DNA from: Viola odorata
Lineage: Eukaryota > Streptophyta > Magnoliopsida > Malpighiales > Violaceae
DNA length: 64,000 bases
Assembly (NCBI GenBank): GCA_963691705.1
Contig: OY829537.1
Coordinates: forward strand, 62,596,304-62,660,303
Direction of reading: 5' to 3'
Made by a program: the position numbers and the translations under genes. Under the pieces are notes generated by a model that did not search any database, had not been told where the DNA came from, and saw nothing but the letters and a program-made list of their open reading frames with translations. Of this stretch, positions 23,311-34,473 are shown piece by piece. Position 1 is the first letter of the stretch, and each line of letters starts with the position of its first letter.

Positions 23311-23855
23311 GGCCGATCGTGAAAAAAGGGAAACGCGGAGAATCGTGAAATCCCAGCTAGTAGCCAGATGTGTAATCCCTGGTGAAGTATAGAGCTGATA
23401 GCGAAAGCAATTTACGTGGGTTCCAAGATGACGCCCTATGATGGCAGCAGAAAGGCTCCTACGGGTAATTACTATCCCTCGTAACGTGTTTTTGTTACTG
23501 ATGGTTTACAATTAAGAATGTGCAGAATATTTTTCGGGCAGTGAAAGGAGTAATGATCTCATAAGCAGCGATATCGTAAGACTTACCAGGAGAACTAACC
23601 CGATATCGAATTTTCAAATTTTGGTGGGACTGCTAAGGAGCTACTCGAAAAAATAAGCGCATCGGGATAACGGGGCGAAGGCAACGCCAAAGAAGGTCGT
23701 AAGGAGACAACTAAATGAAAGGAAAGATAGCGATAAAAACTGTCTAATTACACCAAAAATGTTTTAAGGAGTTATGAACTTCAGCGGTCAAAATAATTAC
23801 AAAAATATAGTGACGCTTGATCACTAAGAGAAGGGCGGCAAAGCCTCGAAGAATG
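23311..23855 (+). other. Element B spacer between the repeats and the antisense genes
   Basis: About 545 bases of non-coding sequence. It holds no recognised motif and presumably provides the 3' end of the first antisense unit. Confidence 0.4.
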
Positions 23856-26217
23856 TCAACTATCGAGGTTCCTTCGTTTCCAGCCTGCCGCTTTAGCTTG
23901 GCGAAAACCCTCCTCATTAAGATGAGCAGATCTTCGCATGAAAGCCGCCGTAACATCATCAGGCTTGTACGCATCGACCCCATGAACTTCCTCAAAATAA
24001 GCAACTAAAATAGCAGCAGTCTGCTCGACGTGCCACAGACTCCTATCGGCCGACTCTTCCTCCACGGCAGCCTTCTCTTGGGCCAAGGATGACTTTTCAT
24101 TCTCCAAGACAGTATTTTTGGCCCTCTCATCTGCCAAGGCGTCAGAATATTCCTTCTTCAGCTCCTGTTGAGCTAATAATAGTCGCGTGCGCTCCTCCAG
24201 CAACTTATTCTTCTCATTTCGCTCCCGCGATAATTCCTCCAAGGAGGAGGAAAGGAAAGCAGTCTGACGCTGCGCTTCCTCCGCCCAATAATGGAACTTC
24301 ATCATGTTAGTGAAAAGGCTGGAGCGTAATGAGTTCACCCTATTGACCTCGTTATTGGATAGGAAAGAATCTCGTTCCGCCGCAGATGCCAATACTTGGG
24401 AAGCCAGCAAAGTCAAAACTTCATCCGAGCCATCGCCCCCTAGTGCCGCCAAGCCAGTGTTACGGAGATCGTACAGTCCAACCTGATGGGTCACAATGCC
24501 AACCCCACCTATCGGACCAAGATCCGCTACAAAGTTGAAGGTGGCACCTCCTTCGCCATAACGGTCCGACAGGGGAATGCTCGAAGGAACAAACGCCAAC
24601 GGAAAAGGAGGGTGAACCTGTGTGGATGAACCCCCCGGAGCAAGGTAAACACCATGAGGCTGATAACCTGGAAAATCCTGCAAGCCCTCTTGATATCCCA
24701 GATTGGAGGGATATGCGTGAACGGGACCTCCAAAAGAATTGGGTGAAACCCCGAAAGTCTCGCCTGCGCCCATGTTCGCCAAAAATTTAGAGGAATGCCC
24801 CCCTTGGGGAACGGCCGTGGAATCAAAACTGTCTGCAGGTCTATTCTCCATTCCGGTGGTGGAGGAAGAGAAATTTCCGCCCTCACCTTCCGGCCATTGT
24901 CTCTTCTTAGAACCAGTCAGCACGTAGCCCAAATTCATAGCACCTGAGGGAGGAGCGGAGGTAGCGACAGTAGTAGTGTCCTACCAAGAACGCAATATGA
25001 AATATAAAAAAAAGAAATCAAACCACGGCAGACATCGAAAATGTAGCATATCGTGGCTAAAAGACACCCTTACTGTAACGGTGTTGGGAAGAGGTGCGTC
25101 TGAAGAACCTGCCGCGTCTGGAGAAGGTGTAAGAGCGGCAACGCTTCTTGTTTTTCTCTTCTTTTTTCCTTTGGCAATGGCCTTAGGAGCCTTGGAAGAA
25201 GAAGAAGGCTGGGCAGGAGGAACAGCGATGGTCACGAGGGGAACGCCTGAAGGAATGGCAGTATTCCCCTCACCGGCCGAAGAAGAGGATACTTGAGCAA
25301 GACTCGCGGAAGTAGTCGGCAGCTCCGTGGGATTATCAGTAGCTTCCGTGGAGGTAGCCCTCTCCTTTTCTTCTCTTTCTTGAGCCCTCTTCAGGCGTCT
25401 CCTTACGCTTTCAGGCTTATAGTTGGGATCCGTCGCTGCGAGATCACAAAATAACGTTAGCATTAGTATCAGCGATAACAAATAAGGGAGTAACGCGACA
25501 CTCACGTTTAACACAAGAGTGAATGTCCATTCTACAAGCCACTTGACGGATGTGAACGCTGATTTCCAGTTTGAGCAACTTGTTTAACCAGTCTTGTTCG
25601 CATGGAGGAAGGGTCCCTGGTCGGCTCCAGACGGTATCATCGACGTTTTGGTTAAACCCAGATCGCCACCAGGAACCAGGACCTTCGGGAAGATCTATCA
25701 CAAAGAACTCCTTTTTCCAGGCATCAACGGAAGACTCGATGTGGAGGAGTTTCCAAGTAAAAGACTTAAGAGAGTCATCGTCAAAACGGGGCGATATCGT
25801 TATCACTCCCCGGCACTTCATCAGCTTAAAAAGAGATTTGAGCAGTAGAAGGGAAGGGGAAGTAATCCCTTTGTATTTACAAAGTTCCAGGAAAGCATAA
25901 ACACAACAATACGCATTTGGGGATAATTGGGCCGGATTCAGATCGCCAGCAACAAGCAATTCTTTCACAAAAGAGTCAATAGGAAGCCGGAAACCATAAC
26001 GGAACATTTGCGCTTACAAGACCCTACGATTGCCTGTCAGAACGTTGTTCAAACGTAGTGACTCAGGGGCAACAGTGGTCTTATAATCATCAGGGATATC
26101 AGCATTATGGGCGGCCAAATGCTCACGGAGAGCGGCCTCAGATGTGATAACACTAGCAGTAATATCCATCCTTCTCTCATCGGCAGATTTCGACTCAGAG
26201 CGGCGAGTCTTAGCCAT
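23856..26217 (-). pseudogene. Antisense gene 1 of element B: Transposase_28-like, three exons, one stop
   Basis: Predicted exons on the minus strand: 26217-25506, 25435-25074 and 24980-23856. Donors GTGAGT and GTAAGG and acceptors CGCAG and GGTAG are in phase, giving 733 codons including the stop. Only one internal stop is present (TAA at 26016-26014, codon 68). Exon 1 has MFRYGFRLPIDSFVKELL, NPAQLSPNAYCCVYAFLEL and a W-rich block. This is the pattern of the plant 'putative gypsy-type transposon' (Transposase_28) family. Exon 2 is basic and S/T/P-rich. Exon 3 ends in a long coiled coil (LSSSLEELSRERNEKNKLLE onwards). A TATA box (TATAAAA on the minus strand, 26393-26387) lies about 170 bases before the ATG. 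Function unknown. Confidence 0.72.
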
Positions 26218-26386
26218 GGCAGAATTAAAGAAATAAAAGATGAAGAGGACGATGGAGGAAAAAGGAAATACCTTTTGAAAGAAAGCACTTCGAAGAGCCC
26301 TGAATAGTGGGGAGAAAACAAGACGGCTAAAAGAAAATATGAGAAAGTGGGATGATAAAAGAAAAGGAAAAGAATAAATATTGGGT

Positions 26387-26393
26387 TTTATAA
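26387..26393 (-). promoter_or_regulatory. TATA-like box for antisense gene 1
   Basis: TATAAAA on the minus strand, about 170 bases upstream of the ATG at 26217. Only sequence resemblance supports it. Confidence 0.45.
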
Positions 26394-26824
26394 CCCTAGT
26401 AATCAAACGAAACGGGGGATGACACAGTCGTTGTGTGGAAGCGACATGAGAAACAGACTCAGGCAATGAGTGCAATTCTAGAAAAGCGCTACAACACCTC
26501 GATCCAGGTAAAGTTCTCAAGCACTCTAGCCCATAGCGTCAGAAGAAATGGACACGTGTGCCCGCACAATCACGACTTTTCTAATGAAAGGATAGCAAGC
26601 ATTAATGCTCTGAAAAGCAGGTGTCATCTCTTGGAAAAAACAAAAGCGATATCGCAAGAAAGGAGATAACGCGAGAGGGCGTTAATGAAAAAAGGCAGCT
26701 TCGAAAAGGCGGAATAAAAATCAAATAGCAGTAAAATATGAATATTGTTGCACAACGAGGCGTTGTTACAAGACAAAGAAACAAATAAGCAGAAAAATCT
26801 TCTAAATGGAACAACTTCGATTAA

Positions 26825-29059
26825 TCATGGGCCCTCGCGGACATCGCAGTCCCCATTCCTAGAAGGAAGATCTCCCTCAACTTCGCCCAGAGACTTCATC
26901 CTCTTGGAAGCATAATCGGCCAGCACTGACGAATTAACGGTTCCCTGGCGATGGAGACTCATAAATTCAGCAATACAAATTTCCATGGTCTTGTTCTTAC
27001 ACCAGGCTATCCTTGAAGGTACTTTGGCCAAATCCGCATCGCGAGACGCTATCTCTTCGCGTAGGAAGATATTCGTTTTGTCAGCCACCACCAATTCCGC
27101 CTCCAGAAGCTCTATCTTAGCCTTCCCTTTTGATTTTTCTCGAGCAAGCTCAGCACGACAGTCGTCCAACTCCGCCCCGTTTTGCTCCTGAAGCTGCGAC
27201 AGCTCCGTTACCTTCCCTAAGGCAGCGTGTAGTTCTGCCTTCAAATCGAGAGATGGCCGAACCTTGTCACGCTGATCTTCAAAAAAGTAATTTAGCTCGC
27301 GGAAACTGGCCAGCATGTCAGTCAAAAGGCGTGAATGCCATCTTCAGGAGGATGTCGTAGGAACTCTTCTTTGTCCTTCGAAGAACTAAACATTTGCCCC
27401 ACTATTGGGCCTACTGGCTCTTCTCGCGATAGCGGGTCTGATATCCCTAAAGCGTGAAGGTCATCGGTACCAAGGGAAGACAAGTCCAGCTGATGTGTGG
27501 TGGGGCCTTGAAGGCCTTGAAGGGAAAGATTAGCGATATAAGGAGGAGAACAACTTTCTGCGGAATCACCAATGCCCGAAATCGAAGAAAGAAACACAGG
27601 CTGAGGTTTCTGTGGGGGAGGGTTAGGAGGAGCAATCGGATTTGAAGCCGGTAAGATCACATCAGGAATAAAAGAGTGAATCGGAGAGCTAGGACCGCCA
27701 GACACCAAGGGAGAGCCCACCGCTGCTGAAGCCTCGTTAACTTTGGGAGGAATGGCAGAGGGCACCTTGACAACTTCCGTCACTGGCAAGGGATCCAAAA
27801 CGCGTGAAGCGTTAACTCCCTCGATAGGAACCCCGTTAACTTCCTCCGCGGGAGGAATTGGTGGGTCAGATTTCTCTTTATGAACTCTCTTTACGAGACG
27901 CTCTGTCTCGGCGGCGATCTCTTCGCTATCGTCCTCGGTTGACTCCGCTACGGGTTCACTTTTTCTCGACTGAAGTTTCATCCGTTGGGCAAGAGTGGCA
28001 TGACGCAGCTCGAAACCAGTATCCATGCTTTCGCTATCACTGTCAACCTCTTCAATCACGGGATTACTTAGGGCCACTCCCTTACCGCGAGACGGTAGCC
28101 AATTCTCAAGGAAACGGGAAGGTCGAGCAGATGTATTGCGTGTCGCGACGGTTTTGTTTCTCCCTCTGCGCGGCGGAATAGGCGGACGACTAGAGCCTTC
28201 AGGTGGAGGAAAATGAGGTAATGTCTGAAGCGGCACCACGTTCAGAGGAGCGTCACTTTCCCCGGAGGATCGACCCTCAGCGTTACCTGCCGATAAAATA
28301 TTTCAACATGACAAGAAAATCGAAGCGATAAGGCGATAAAAGAAAAAACTCACCAATGACACACTCTGACAAAGGCCTGAATCGAGCAAATTCCCGAATG
28401 CAGAAAGGCCCTTCTATTTCTAACAAGGCTTTAACATTGGACACATCCATACTAGACAACACATCTGGTTCTCGCCAAGCGGCACTCGTAATCTCTCGGT
28501 TGAAACCACCGCGCCAATATCGAGAGGGCAAGCGAAGGGTGAAGAAGCCATTTTTCCAGTTGTCCACGTTCTCTTCGAAACCTTGAAAATTCCGCCAGAA
28601 GAACCGAACAAGAGCACCATTCCATCTTGGGGTAATATCCGCTAAGCAGCCGTGACACCTCAAGGTGAAAAATGTACGGAACAGATCGAGCGATGGAGCG
28701 AAAATATGCTTCATCTCACACGAACGAAGAAAGGCGTAAAGCCCACACCAGGAAGGTGGAGTTATTTGAACGGGATTGAGATCGTAATGGTTTAGCAGTT
28801 TCATCAGAGAAGTATGAAGTGGGAAACGAAATCCGTAGGTAAACATCTTGAAATAAACCAACCGAAACGTTCCCCACATGGCATCAGTGAGCCGAGTATC
28901 CTTCAAAGGGACAAAAGGGCGATATCCCGTGGGAAAAGTGATACCGTTCTCCTCTAATTCAGCCCTCAAAACCTCATTACAATAAAAAACACTACGAGCT
29001 CTCCTAACTTCGGGATCTAGGGGATTTTCAATAATTGCAGAAGGTCTAGCACGAGACAT
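26825..29059 (-). pseudogene. Antisense gene 2 of element B: paralogue of antisense gene 1, frameshifted
   Basis: ATG at 29059 (MSRARPSAIIENPLDPEV). Exon 1 runs to 28354, then a 67-base intron (donor GTGAGT, acceptor CGGCAG), and exon 2 starts at 28286. The protein has MFTYGFRFPLHTSLMKLL, NPVQITPPSWCGLYAFL and YWRGGFNREIT, matching the Transposase_28-like region of antisense gene 1. The intron interrupts the same place and the same phase (1) as intron 1 there. Exon 2 continues through a P/S/E-rich linker and stops at 27322. The expected coiled coil (27325-26825, LKAELHAALGKVTELSQLQ) follows in another frame, so a frameshift near 27325 broke the gene. A TATA-like TTTATAAGG lies near 29250. Confidence 0.7.
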
Positions 29060-29523
29060 AATGAATTGGAAAAGTAAAGCTATGGCGATAGAGAAACAAA
29101 AATACCTGGAACAGAGAACCAGTGAACCGGTCGTCGGCACCGGTGAGCAATCGCAGTAAACCCCTCGAGAAGAAAAAAGCACAGAAGAGAGAGAATGCGA
29201 AGAATTTTGAAATATTAGCAAAAGTACTAAAAGAGAAGAGCGGACTCCTTATAAAGGTAAAACCCAAAGAAGAAGCGGCCTGTGAAAATAAAACACGTGC
29301 AGAGTGGAAAATGACGCGTGGGCAGTCATCAATGTCTCTTGGGAAAAGACAGTTATGGATTGAAAACCGAAAGGCGGTTGCATCCAGCGAAAGGCACATT
29401 TCCGCCATAATCCTGGAAACACGAAGGGAGAAAAGCGGCAAGAGAGCAAAAAGAAAATAAAGCGTCATTTTATTATTTTGGAAAAGCCATACGACATCTA
29501 CAAAAGAGGCATGATATGCCCAA

Positions 29524-29955
29524 CTATTCGTCGTCAGACCAGGAGACGCCATAGCAGTAGACCACGTCGTCATCATCCTCACCTAAAAGCGATGGATCTT
29601 CGCCAACGAAAGGGAAAGGCTTCTCAACCTTCTCCCCCGCGCGAGCAGATGATTGATCTGACCCCTCCTTGACAGCTGGCGATACCGTTTCAACGACTGA
29701 ACAGGCAGAGGGAGCCCATTGTGGCGACTCACTAGGAAGGAAGGACGTATCTTTCCCCTTCGTGGAGAAAGAGGCAAGAGAATCGAAGAACGATCTAGAT
29801 GCCTCCGCAGCATTTTTCCTCTGCCTCTTGCGACACCGACGGCGAACAGGCGGCCTCCAAGGAGGCGACGGAGGAGGATTGTCCGAATCGGGAGAAGTTG
29901 GAGGAGTTGGTGGAGAATCTCGTGCGAACGTATCTAAAAAATGAGAATCATCCAT
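29524..29955 (-). CDS. Antisense small frame 3 of element B (143 aa, unknown)
   Basis: ATG at 29955 (MDDSHFLDTFARDSPP). It has a proline-rich N-terminus, a basic patch (RRRCRKRQRKNAAEASR) that could be a nuclear signal, and an acidic C-terminus ending ...EDDDDVVYCYGVSWSDDE. TATTTAAG on the minus strand at 30034-30027 lies about 72 bases upstream. I recognise no family. It stands upstream of antisense gene 2, on the same strand. The open frame, TATA-like box and biased composition favour a gene; it could still be chance. Confidence 0.42.
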   Translation of the reverse strand: MDDSHFLDTFARDSPPTPPTSPDSDNPPPSPPWRPPVRRRCRKRQRKNAAEASRSFFDSLASFSTKGKDTSFLPSESPQWAPSACSVVETVSPAVKEGSDQSSARAGEKVEKPFPFVGEDPSLLGEDDDDVVYCYGVSWSDDE

Positions 29956-30425
29956 GAGATCACAGATTACTGATCAAAGGAAAAAATGAACGAGGAGGTG
30001 AATAAAAACAAGGGAAAGTGGATCCTCTTAAATAGCCAGAAAATCGAAAAAAAGGGGATCTTCGGTCTTCCAACCCAACCCTTGAGGGTAGACACGTGTA
30101 CAGCCTGGGGTGTAAATATGGATTTGCAGTCACGCCTGTTGAACTTTCACATGAATCAAGGAAAACTGCAAAATCGCCCAATCAGTTGCCAGGACAATGG
30201 CGGCGTAGATTTAATGTAGAACAACCAGCCAGAAAACTACCAGTGGTTGAGTCGTTTTCAGATTGGGCCAAGAATATCTCCAATGGAAAAAAGATAAAGG
30301 GCGTATTAAAGAAGAAGAACAGTTGCGAAGTGGCATAATAGAAACAGTTTATTTATTATGGCCTAATGGCCGGGAAAGTACAGTTACATGACACGGGGAA
30401 AAGGAAAAAAGGGGCGCCACCCCTA

Positions 30426-30803
30426 TCAGGCATCAGAGCCGGCGTCATCTGGTATTTCGGGAATGTCTCTCAGTGAGTCCATGACCAGAATTAGATCATG
30501 GGAGGTGGCCCTCATCCCCTTCAAGCAGCACCCCAGCATATCCTTGCGCTGCTGCAGCATGACGATCACCACCTGAATCCGAGCGATGGAGGTGGCCAAC
30601 TTCGACACGCTCTCCAAAGGACTGAAATCCTCCAGAGTCGTGGCTCCCAGCCTAGAATGGAGTGGGGTCAACATCCCTTGCAGCTCTAGGATGTCCTCAG
30701 AAGTCTTGACCAGCATGTTCTCCAGGAACCCGACGTCACCATCATTGAGGTTCTTGAGAGAATAGCCCTTGGAAAGGAGAAAGTTTTTAGTCAAATGATC
30801 CAT
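30426..30803 (-). CDS. Antisense small frame 4 of element B (125 aa, unknown)
   Basis: ATG at 30803 (MDHLTKNFLLSKGYSLKNL). The protein is largely helical, with leucine/isoleucine heptads (SVSKLATSIARIQVVIVMLQ), and suggests a short coiled coil. TATAAAT on the minus strand at 30859-30853 lies 50 bases before the ATG. No family recognised. It is the outermost of the four antisense frames, nearest the 3' LTR. A hypothetical gene. Confidence 0.42.
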   Translation of the reverse strand: MDHLTKNFLLSKGYSLKNLNDGDVGFLENMLVKTSEDILELQGMLTPLHSRLGATTLEDFSPLESVSKLATSIARIQVVIVMLQQRKDMLGCCLKGMRATSHDLILVMDSLRDIPEIPDDAGSDA

Positions 30804-31794
30804 GATGCAAGTTGCCAGAGATGAGGAAAACGTGGGTGGATGAAGCTCCCCAATTTATAGGCTCCAAGAGGGGGGAGGGGCATGGAAAAGAAAAAGGAGG
30901 TCCTCAAAAGGCGAGCCGTCTCGTCACCCTTAAGGACTGATAAGCCGGAAGCAGAAGCAAAGGTCGATGTTCGTATACTATCCGCGATACAGATGTTCGA
31001 AGGGGTGCGAGATAGCGTCTGAAAAAATGCCAAAAGGCACGATATTACGGGTAGCCATGACGTACAAGCCATATGGTTATCGGTATCCACAGTGTAAGGC
31101 CGCGTTGATGTCGCAGGTAGCCCTAGATGCATAAAACCTCGTCGACATCACAGGCATCTAGTGGTATAAAGCCGCGCTCATCGTAGGCAGCTGATGGCGT
31201 AAAACTGCGTTGATATCGTTGTTTCCTTAAGTGGAAAAGAAAGACAGGGCCCGCGTGACCTCAAATCCCTGTAAGTACAAAGTTTGCTAACTTCTCCATA
31301 AGTACCTATCTCCTCTATGTGTTTGCAGTACACTTGGAAAGAGGATGGACCCGGAACGTGTGAGCCCACGGCATGACCTGGTTGCAGTCCTTAACGGCGT
31401 TGCCAGTGGCCCGTCAGCAGCTCTCCCACTACACGAGTAAAGTTGCGACTTCATAAGCCCTGCTAAGAGGCCAAACAGAATAACATCGCTGGGCGAAAGC
31501 AATGCCCTCATAATTACGAACATAATAGCGGCGTCTCTCGTGAATCTCTTGACGCCTCAGGAGAACAGGCCTCTAGACGAGAGTGAGGGACGGAAGCAGC
31601 TTGTTCAGCGGAAAGCTTCAGATTTAAACTCCAGCTCATCACTTAAAATCGATCAGCGTTGGGCAATCGAAGAAGTTCGAAGGTCCTGCGAACATATCGC
31701 CTCAGGAAAGAACGAACCCTCACCTAAGATTCCAGACGTGGACACGGAATGACAACCCTTGGTAAACACTCGGGCTCGTTTTCAGTTGGGCTTA
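30804..31794 (+). other. Element B 3' region with short degenerate repeats
   Basis: Non-coding. At about 31095-31225 there are four loosely matching units of about 35 bases built on a theme like gtataaagccgcgctcatcg. No clear polypurine tract stands before the 3' LTR (the last bases read cagttgggctta). This is odd, since the LTR edges are well fixed by the target duplication. Confidence 0.5.
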
Positions 31795-32318
31795 TGATAA
31801 CAATCAAGACAACCCTAACGGTGTTACTACACTTGCGGCTCCTGCCGGACGGATTCCCATAAATCCCGTAATATCTCTTCATATCGCCCGGAGATCAGCA
31901 AAGGATTCCTAGGATGGTCGACATCAGCGGAGAGGGGGACTCACGCGTCTCTATACGCACGGCACCATCCCAGCCTAGGGATCCCCGAGGTTATCGCTCC
32001 CGGCACCCCCGTCAGATATCGCTCATGACGTCACCTACTGGTATCGCTTGTGACGTCATCATCAGGCATCGCCTGGACTGTTATCGCCAGGTATCGCCAT
32101 CAAGGCCTATAAATACCCCTACTTTCCAAAACAGAAGGTAAGATCAAGATTATCTAGCAGAACCTCTGGTTAATTCATACCCCCGAACTGACTTAAGCAT
32201 CGGAGTGTCTATGCCGGAGCTCCCCCTCCGGCGCTTTGCAGGTACACCCGACACCGATCGTCGCCGTTCCGATCAGACACGACACTAAGTCTTATCAAAT
32301 CGACATTGAATCTTATCA
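31795..32318 (+). repeat. 3' LTR of element B
   Basis: TGATAACAATCAAG to AATCTTATCA, 524 bases, followed directly by the duplication GCGGT. TATA-like CTATAAATA near 32107. Confidence 0.94.
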
Positions 32319-32323
32319 GCGGT

Positions 32324-32458
32324 CAGCTTGGCAACCTGATTTGCGGTCTCTTTATTATCAAACTCTATCTTGTTAAGTCTTGCTCAAACTTGTTGTAACA
32401 AGTTAGCAATTTCGGGAGTTGGTGTTGCTTCTTCTCCTTTCTCCTAATGTTGAGACAT
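32324..32458 (-). pseudogene. Element C gag N-terminus
   Basis: ATG at 32458 (MSQH, then a TAG stop), continuing PTPEIANLLQQV and FDNKETANQVAKL. It joins across the B insertion to TAENGADIPQFTQ at 10102. Two in-frame stops show decay. Confidence 0.72.
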
Positions 32459-33322
32459 GCCTGAAATTTACAACACTAGCAAACAAACGTAAAATTTGTA
32501 CTAAACCAAGCACTCCCTAACGTGTTTACTCTCATGTTTAACTCTATATTAGGCTCACCAAATATCACTAAAATCTCTGCAATTGTTCTTGTGAAAAAAC
32601 GTTTAGGGTAGACTCGAGGATTTTGAAGAAACGCTTCCAAGGAAAATTTCAAAGACAACTCGTATAGAAAGAATTTTAGATGCTTAATAAGTAATCTAGT
32701 CGCAAAGATCAATCAACTAAATACTTACTACACCGGAATAGAAAGGCTTTATGTATTGGAATAAAAAAAAAGCTCAAGATAAAATAGAAGACTCAAATAA
32801 ATTCACAAAAGATTGTATATGTGTGCGATTAGGGTTCGTACCTTGTAAGCTTGATATCTTTCAACTCCGACCTCCAAATTGAACGATTCTTGTTGCTATG
32901 GAAATCTAACACTCTCAAGTTTCTTGCATTTTGTTTTTATTTTGATTTCAAATACTGCTCTTTTTTGTATTTGAAATCATTTTTGTTCTGAAATAAAAAT
33001 GTTTTTTTGACTCTTTTGAATGAAACTAAAACACAATTAACTAATGGACACTTTGGATTTTTATAACTTTTTATGACTCAAAATAGTACTTAAATTAAAG
33101 ACACTTTGGGGACTGATTTTGTTTTTAAATCGACACAAAATTTAAAGACACAAACAAGACGCAAAACTAGATCTAGGGTTTCTAGATTGACTTGACACAC
33201 TAACACAATGAGACTCAAGAAGATTGATTAGATCGGATAGAAGAAGATCAATCTCAATAATTGAAAACAAAATTAAAAATAGTAAAGATAGATAGGATAG
33301 TTACCAAACTTTGAACACCTTT

Positions 33323-33334
33323 GCTCCGCTACCA
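33323..33334 (-). other. Primer binding site of element C
   Basis: Minus strand reads TGGTAGCGGAGC, 10 of 12 bases as in the initiator-Met site TGGTATCAGAGC used by many chromoviruses and copia elements. Confidence 0.65.
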
Positions 33335-33336
33335 AC

Positions 33337-34259
33337 TGATACGATCCTAGATGGCTAGGATGCGCTTTAACAATGATCTTGTTCGAAGTCTAGATTTCAA
33401 TGCGGAATAATAACTCTCTTGACACTTAACCCTCCAAATAACTTGTACTAGGCAAACTAAGTCCTATGAATAGAGGTTCTTGAGTCGAATCCCTAACCCT
33501 CTAATAAACCTGTGATTAGCAAACTAGGGTGAACGATCAATGGGGTTTTGAACTTTCTAAATTTACTTGTTTAATCGAATGTTCCAACTCAATTAAATAC
33601 AAGGTTCTTCATAAGAACGATTTAGAGAAATTCTCCGAATTTAATTATCAAATCGGGGTTTGTTTACAATGAAGGGTGGATAGCCTTTATATAGGCTATG
33701 CGCTAATCCTACTCCTAGTCGAGTTAGAACTACAAGTTCAATTCTACTCGAACTCTAAGTAAAATAAATAAAATAATTAATAAATATCTCTAATACTTAA
33801 ATAATAATTAAAATACATAAATGCACGGTTGGAACAAGATAGTCCAAATCGCAACCCTAGGCGCAATCCTTGCGCAATTAGGATTTCGACTCAGGCTATT
33901 TTCCAAATGCCTCCTGCGTTCTTCCTAAAACTCAACCAGCATCTTCTTGACATCTTGAAAGTCCTTGAACGTCATTGAAGGCTCATGGAAATTCTTCCAT
34001 GTCGAAGATGGCTCGGTGATCACTCTCGTAGGCGTTGTCGGGTGCGCTAGGCGCAACCATAAGCAGCGTTACGAGCCTCGACTCTTTCTCTCACAGCATA
34101 GCCTCCTCGATGAGTGCCTCACACTTGAGCTCCTTGTGGATTAGCTGTGAGAGCCTCGTTTGCAGCTTCTTGCCTCGAGCGCGCGTCATCGGTCCTATGG
34201 GCGGCAATGGCACCTCTTGTGCATGCGTAGAATTAGGGTTGGTGCGAGGATTCGCATCA
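33337..34259 (-). repeat. 5' LTR of element C
   Basis: TGATACGATCC at the inner edge and TTCGCATCA at the outer edge form an imperfect terminal inverted repeat. On the minus strand a TATA box (GCCTATATAAAGG) lies at about 33697-33684. The inner edge resembles that of LTR G (TGATATGATCC, 63262). Confidence 0.75.
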
Positions 34260-34473
34260 CCCCACACTCAGACATCGCATTGTCCTCAACGCGAGGGAGT
34301 CACAAGCAAACAAGGACATAATAAAAAGTAAAAAAAAGAAAAGAGTTCAACGGAATATTAAAGTACAAAACCAGCCCGAAGGCAATAGAGTTCAGGGGGA
34401 AGGGAAAGAAATGTGGGTTGTCTCCCACGAAGCACCTTTGTTAACATCTAGGGCGTGACGTTGGCTGCACTGA

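Larger units (their letters stand above)
10103..32318 (+). mobile_element. Element B: Tat-lineage Ty3/gypsy retrotransposon with antisense gene cassette
   Basis: A plus-strand element with LTRs of 529 bases (5', interrupted by element A and counting the duplicated 5 bases) and 524 bases (3'). It has a perfect target duplication, a primer site, gag, and a pol of order protease-RT-RNase H-second RNase H-integrase. This is followed by about 9 kb before the 3' LTR. The second, archaeal-type RNase H and the long 3' region with antisense frames mark the plant Tat lineage (Retand, Grande, Ogre relatives). About a dozen differences separate the two LTRs by eye, more per base than in element A, in keeping with B being older than A. 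Without A the element would be about 15.9 kb. Confidence 0.93.
32319..34259 (-). mobile_element. Element C, 5' part: gag start, leader and 5' LTR
   Basis: Continuation of element C beyond B. On the minus strand: 5' LTR (34259-33337), Met-type primer site, a leader of about 865 bases without recognisable features (33322-32459), and the first 45 codons of gag (32458-32324), cut by the B insertion. Beyond 34259 the sequence is internal to element E, so C probably landed in E. The matching duplication cannot be checked because the other end of C is off the window. Confidence 0.8.

Noticed and set aside
27858..28216. Plus-strand frames overlapping antisense gene 2
   Set aside because: They are shadows of the minus-strand gene, which has the homology, the introns and the TATA-like box.
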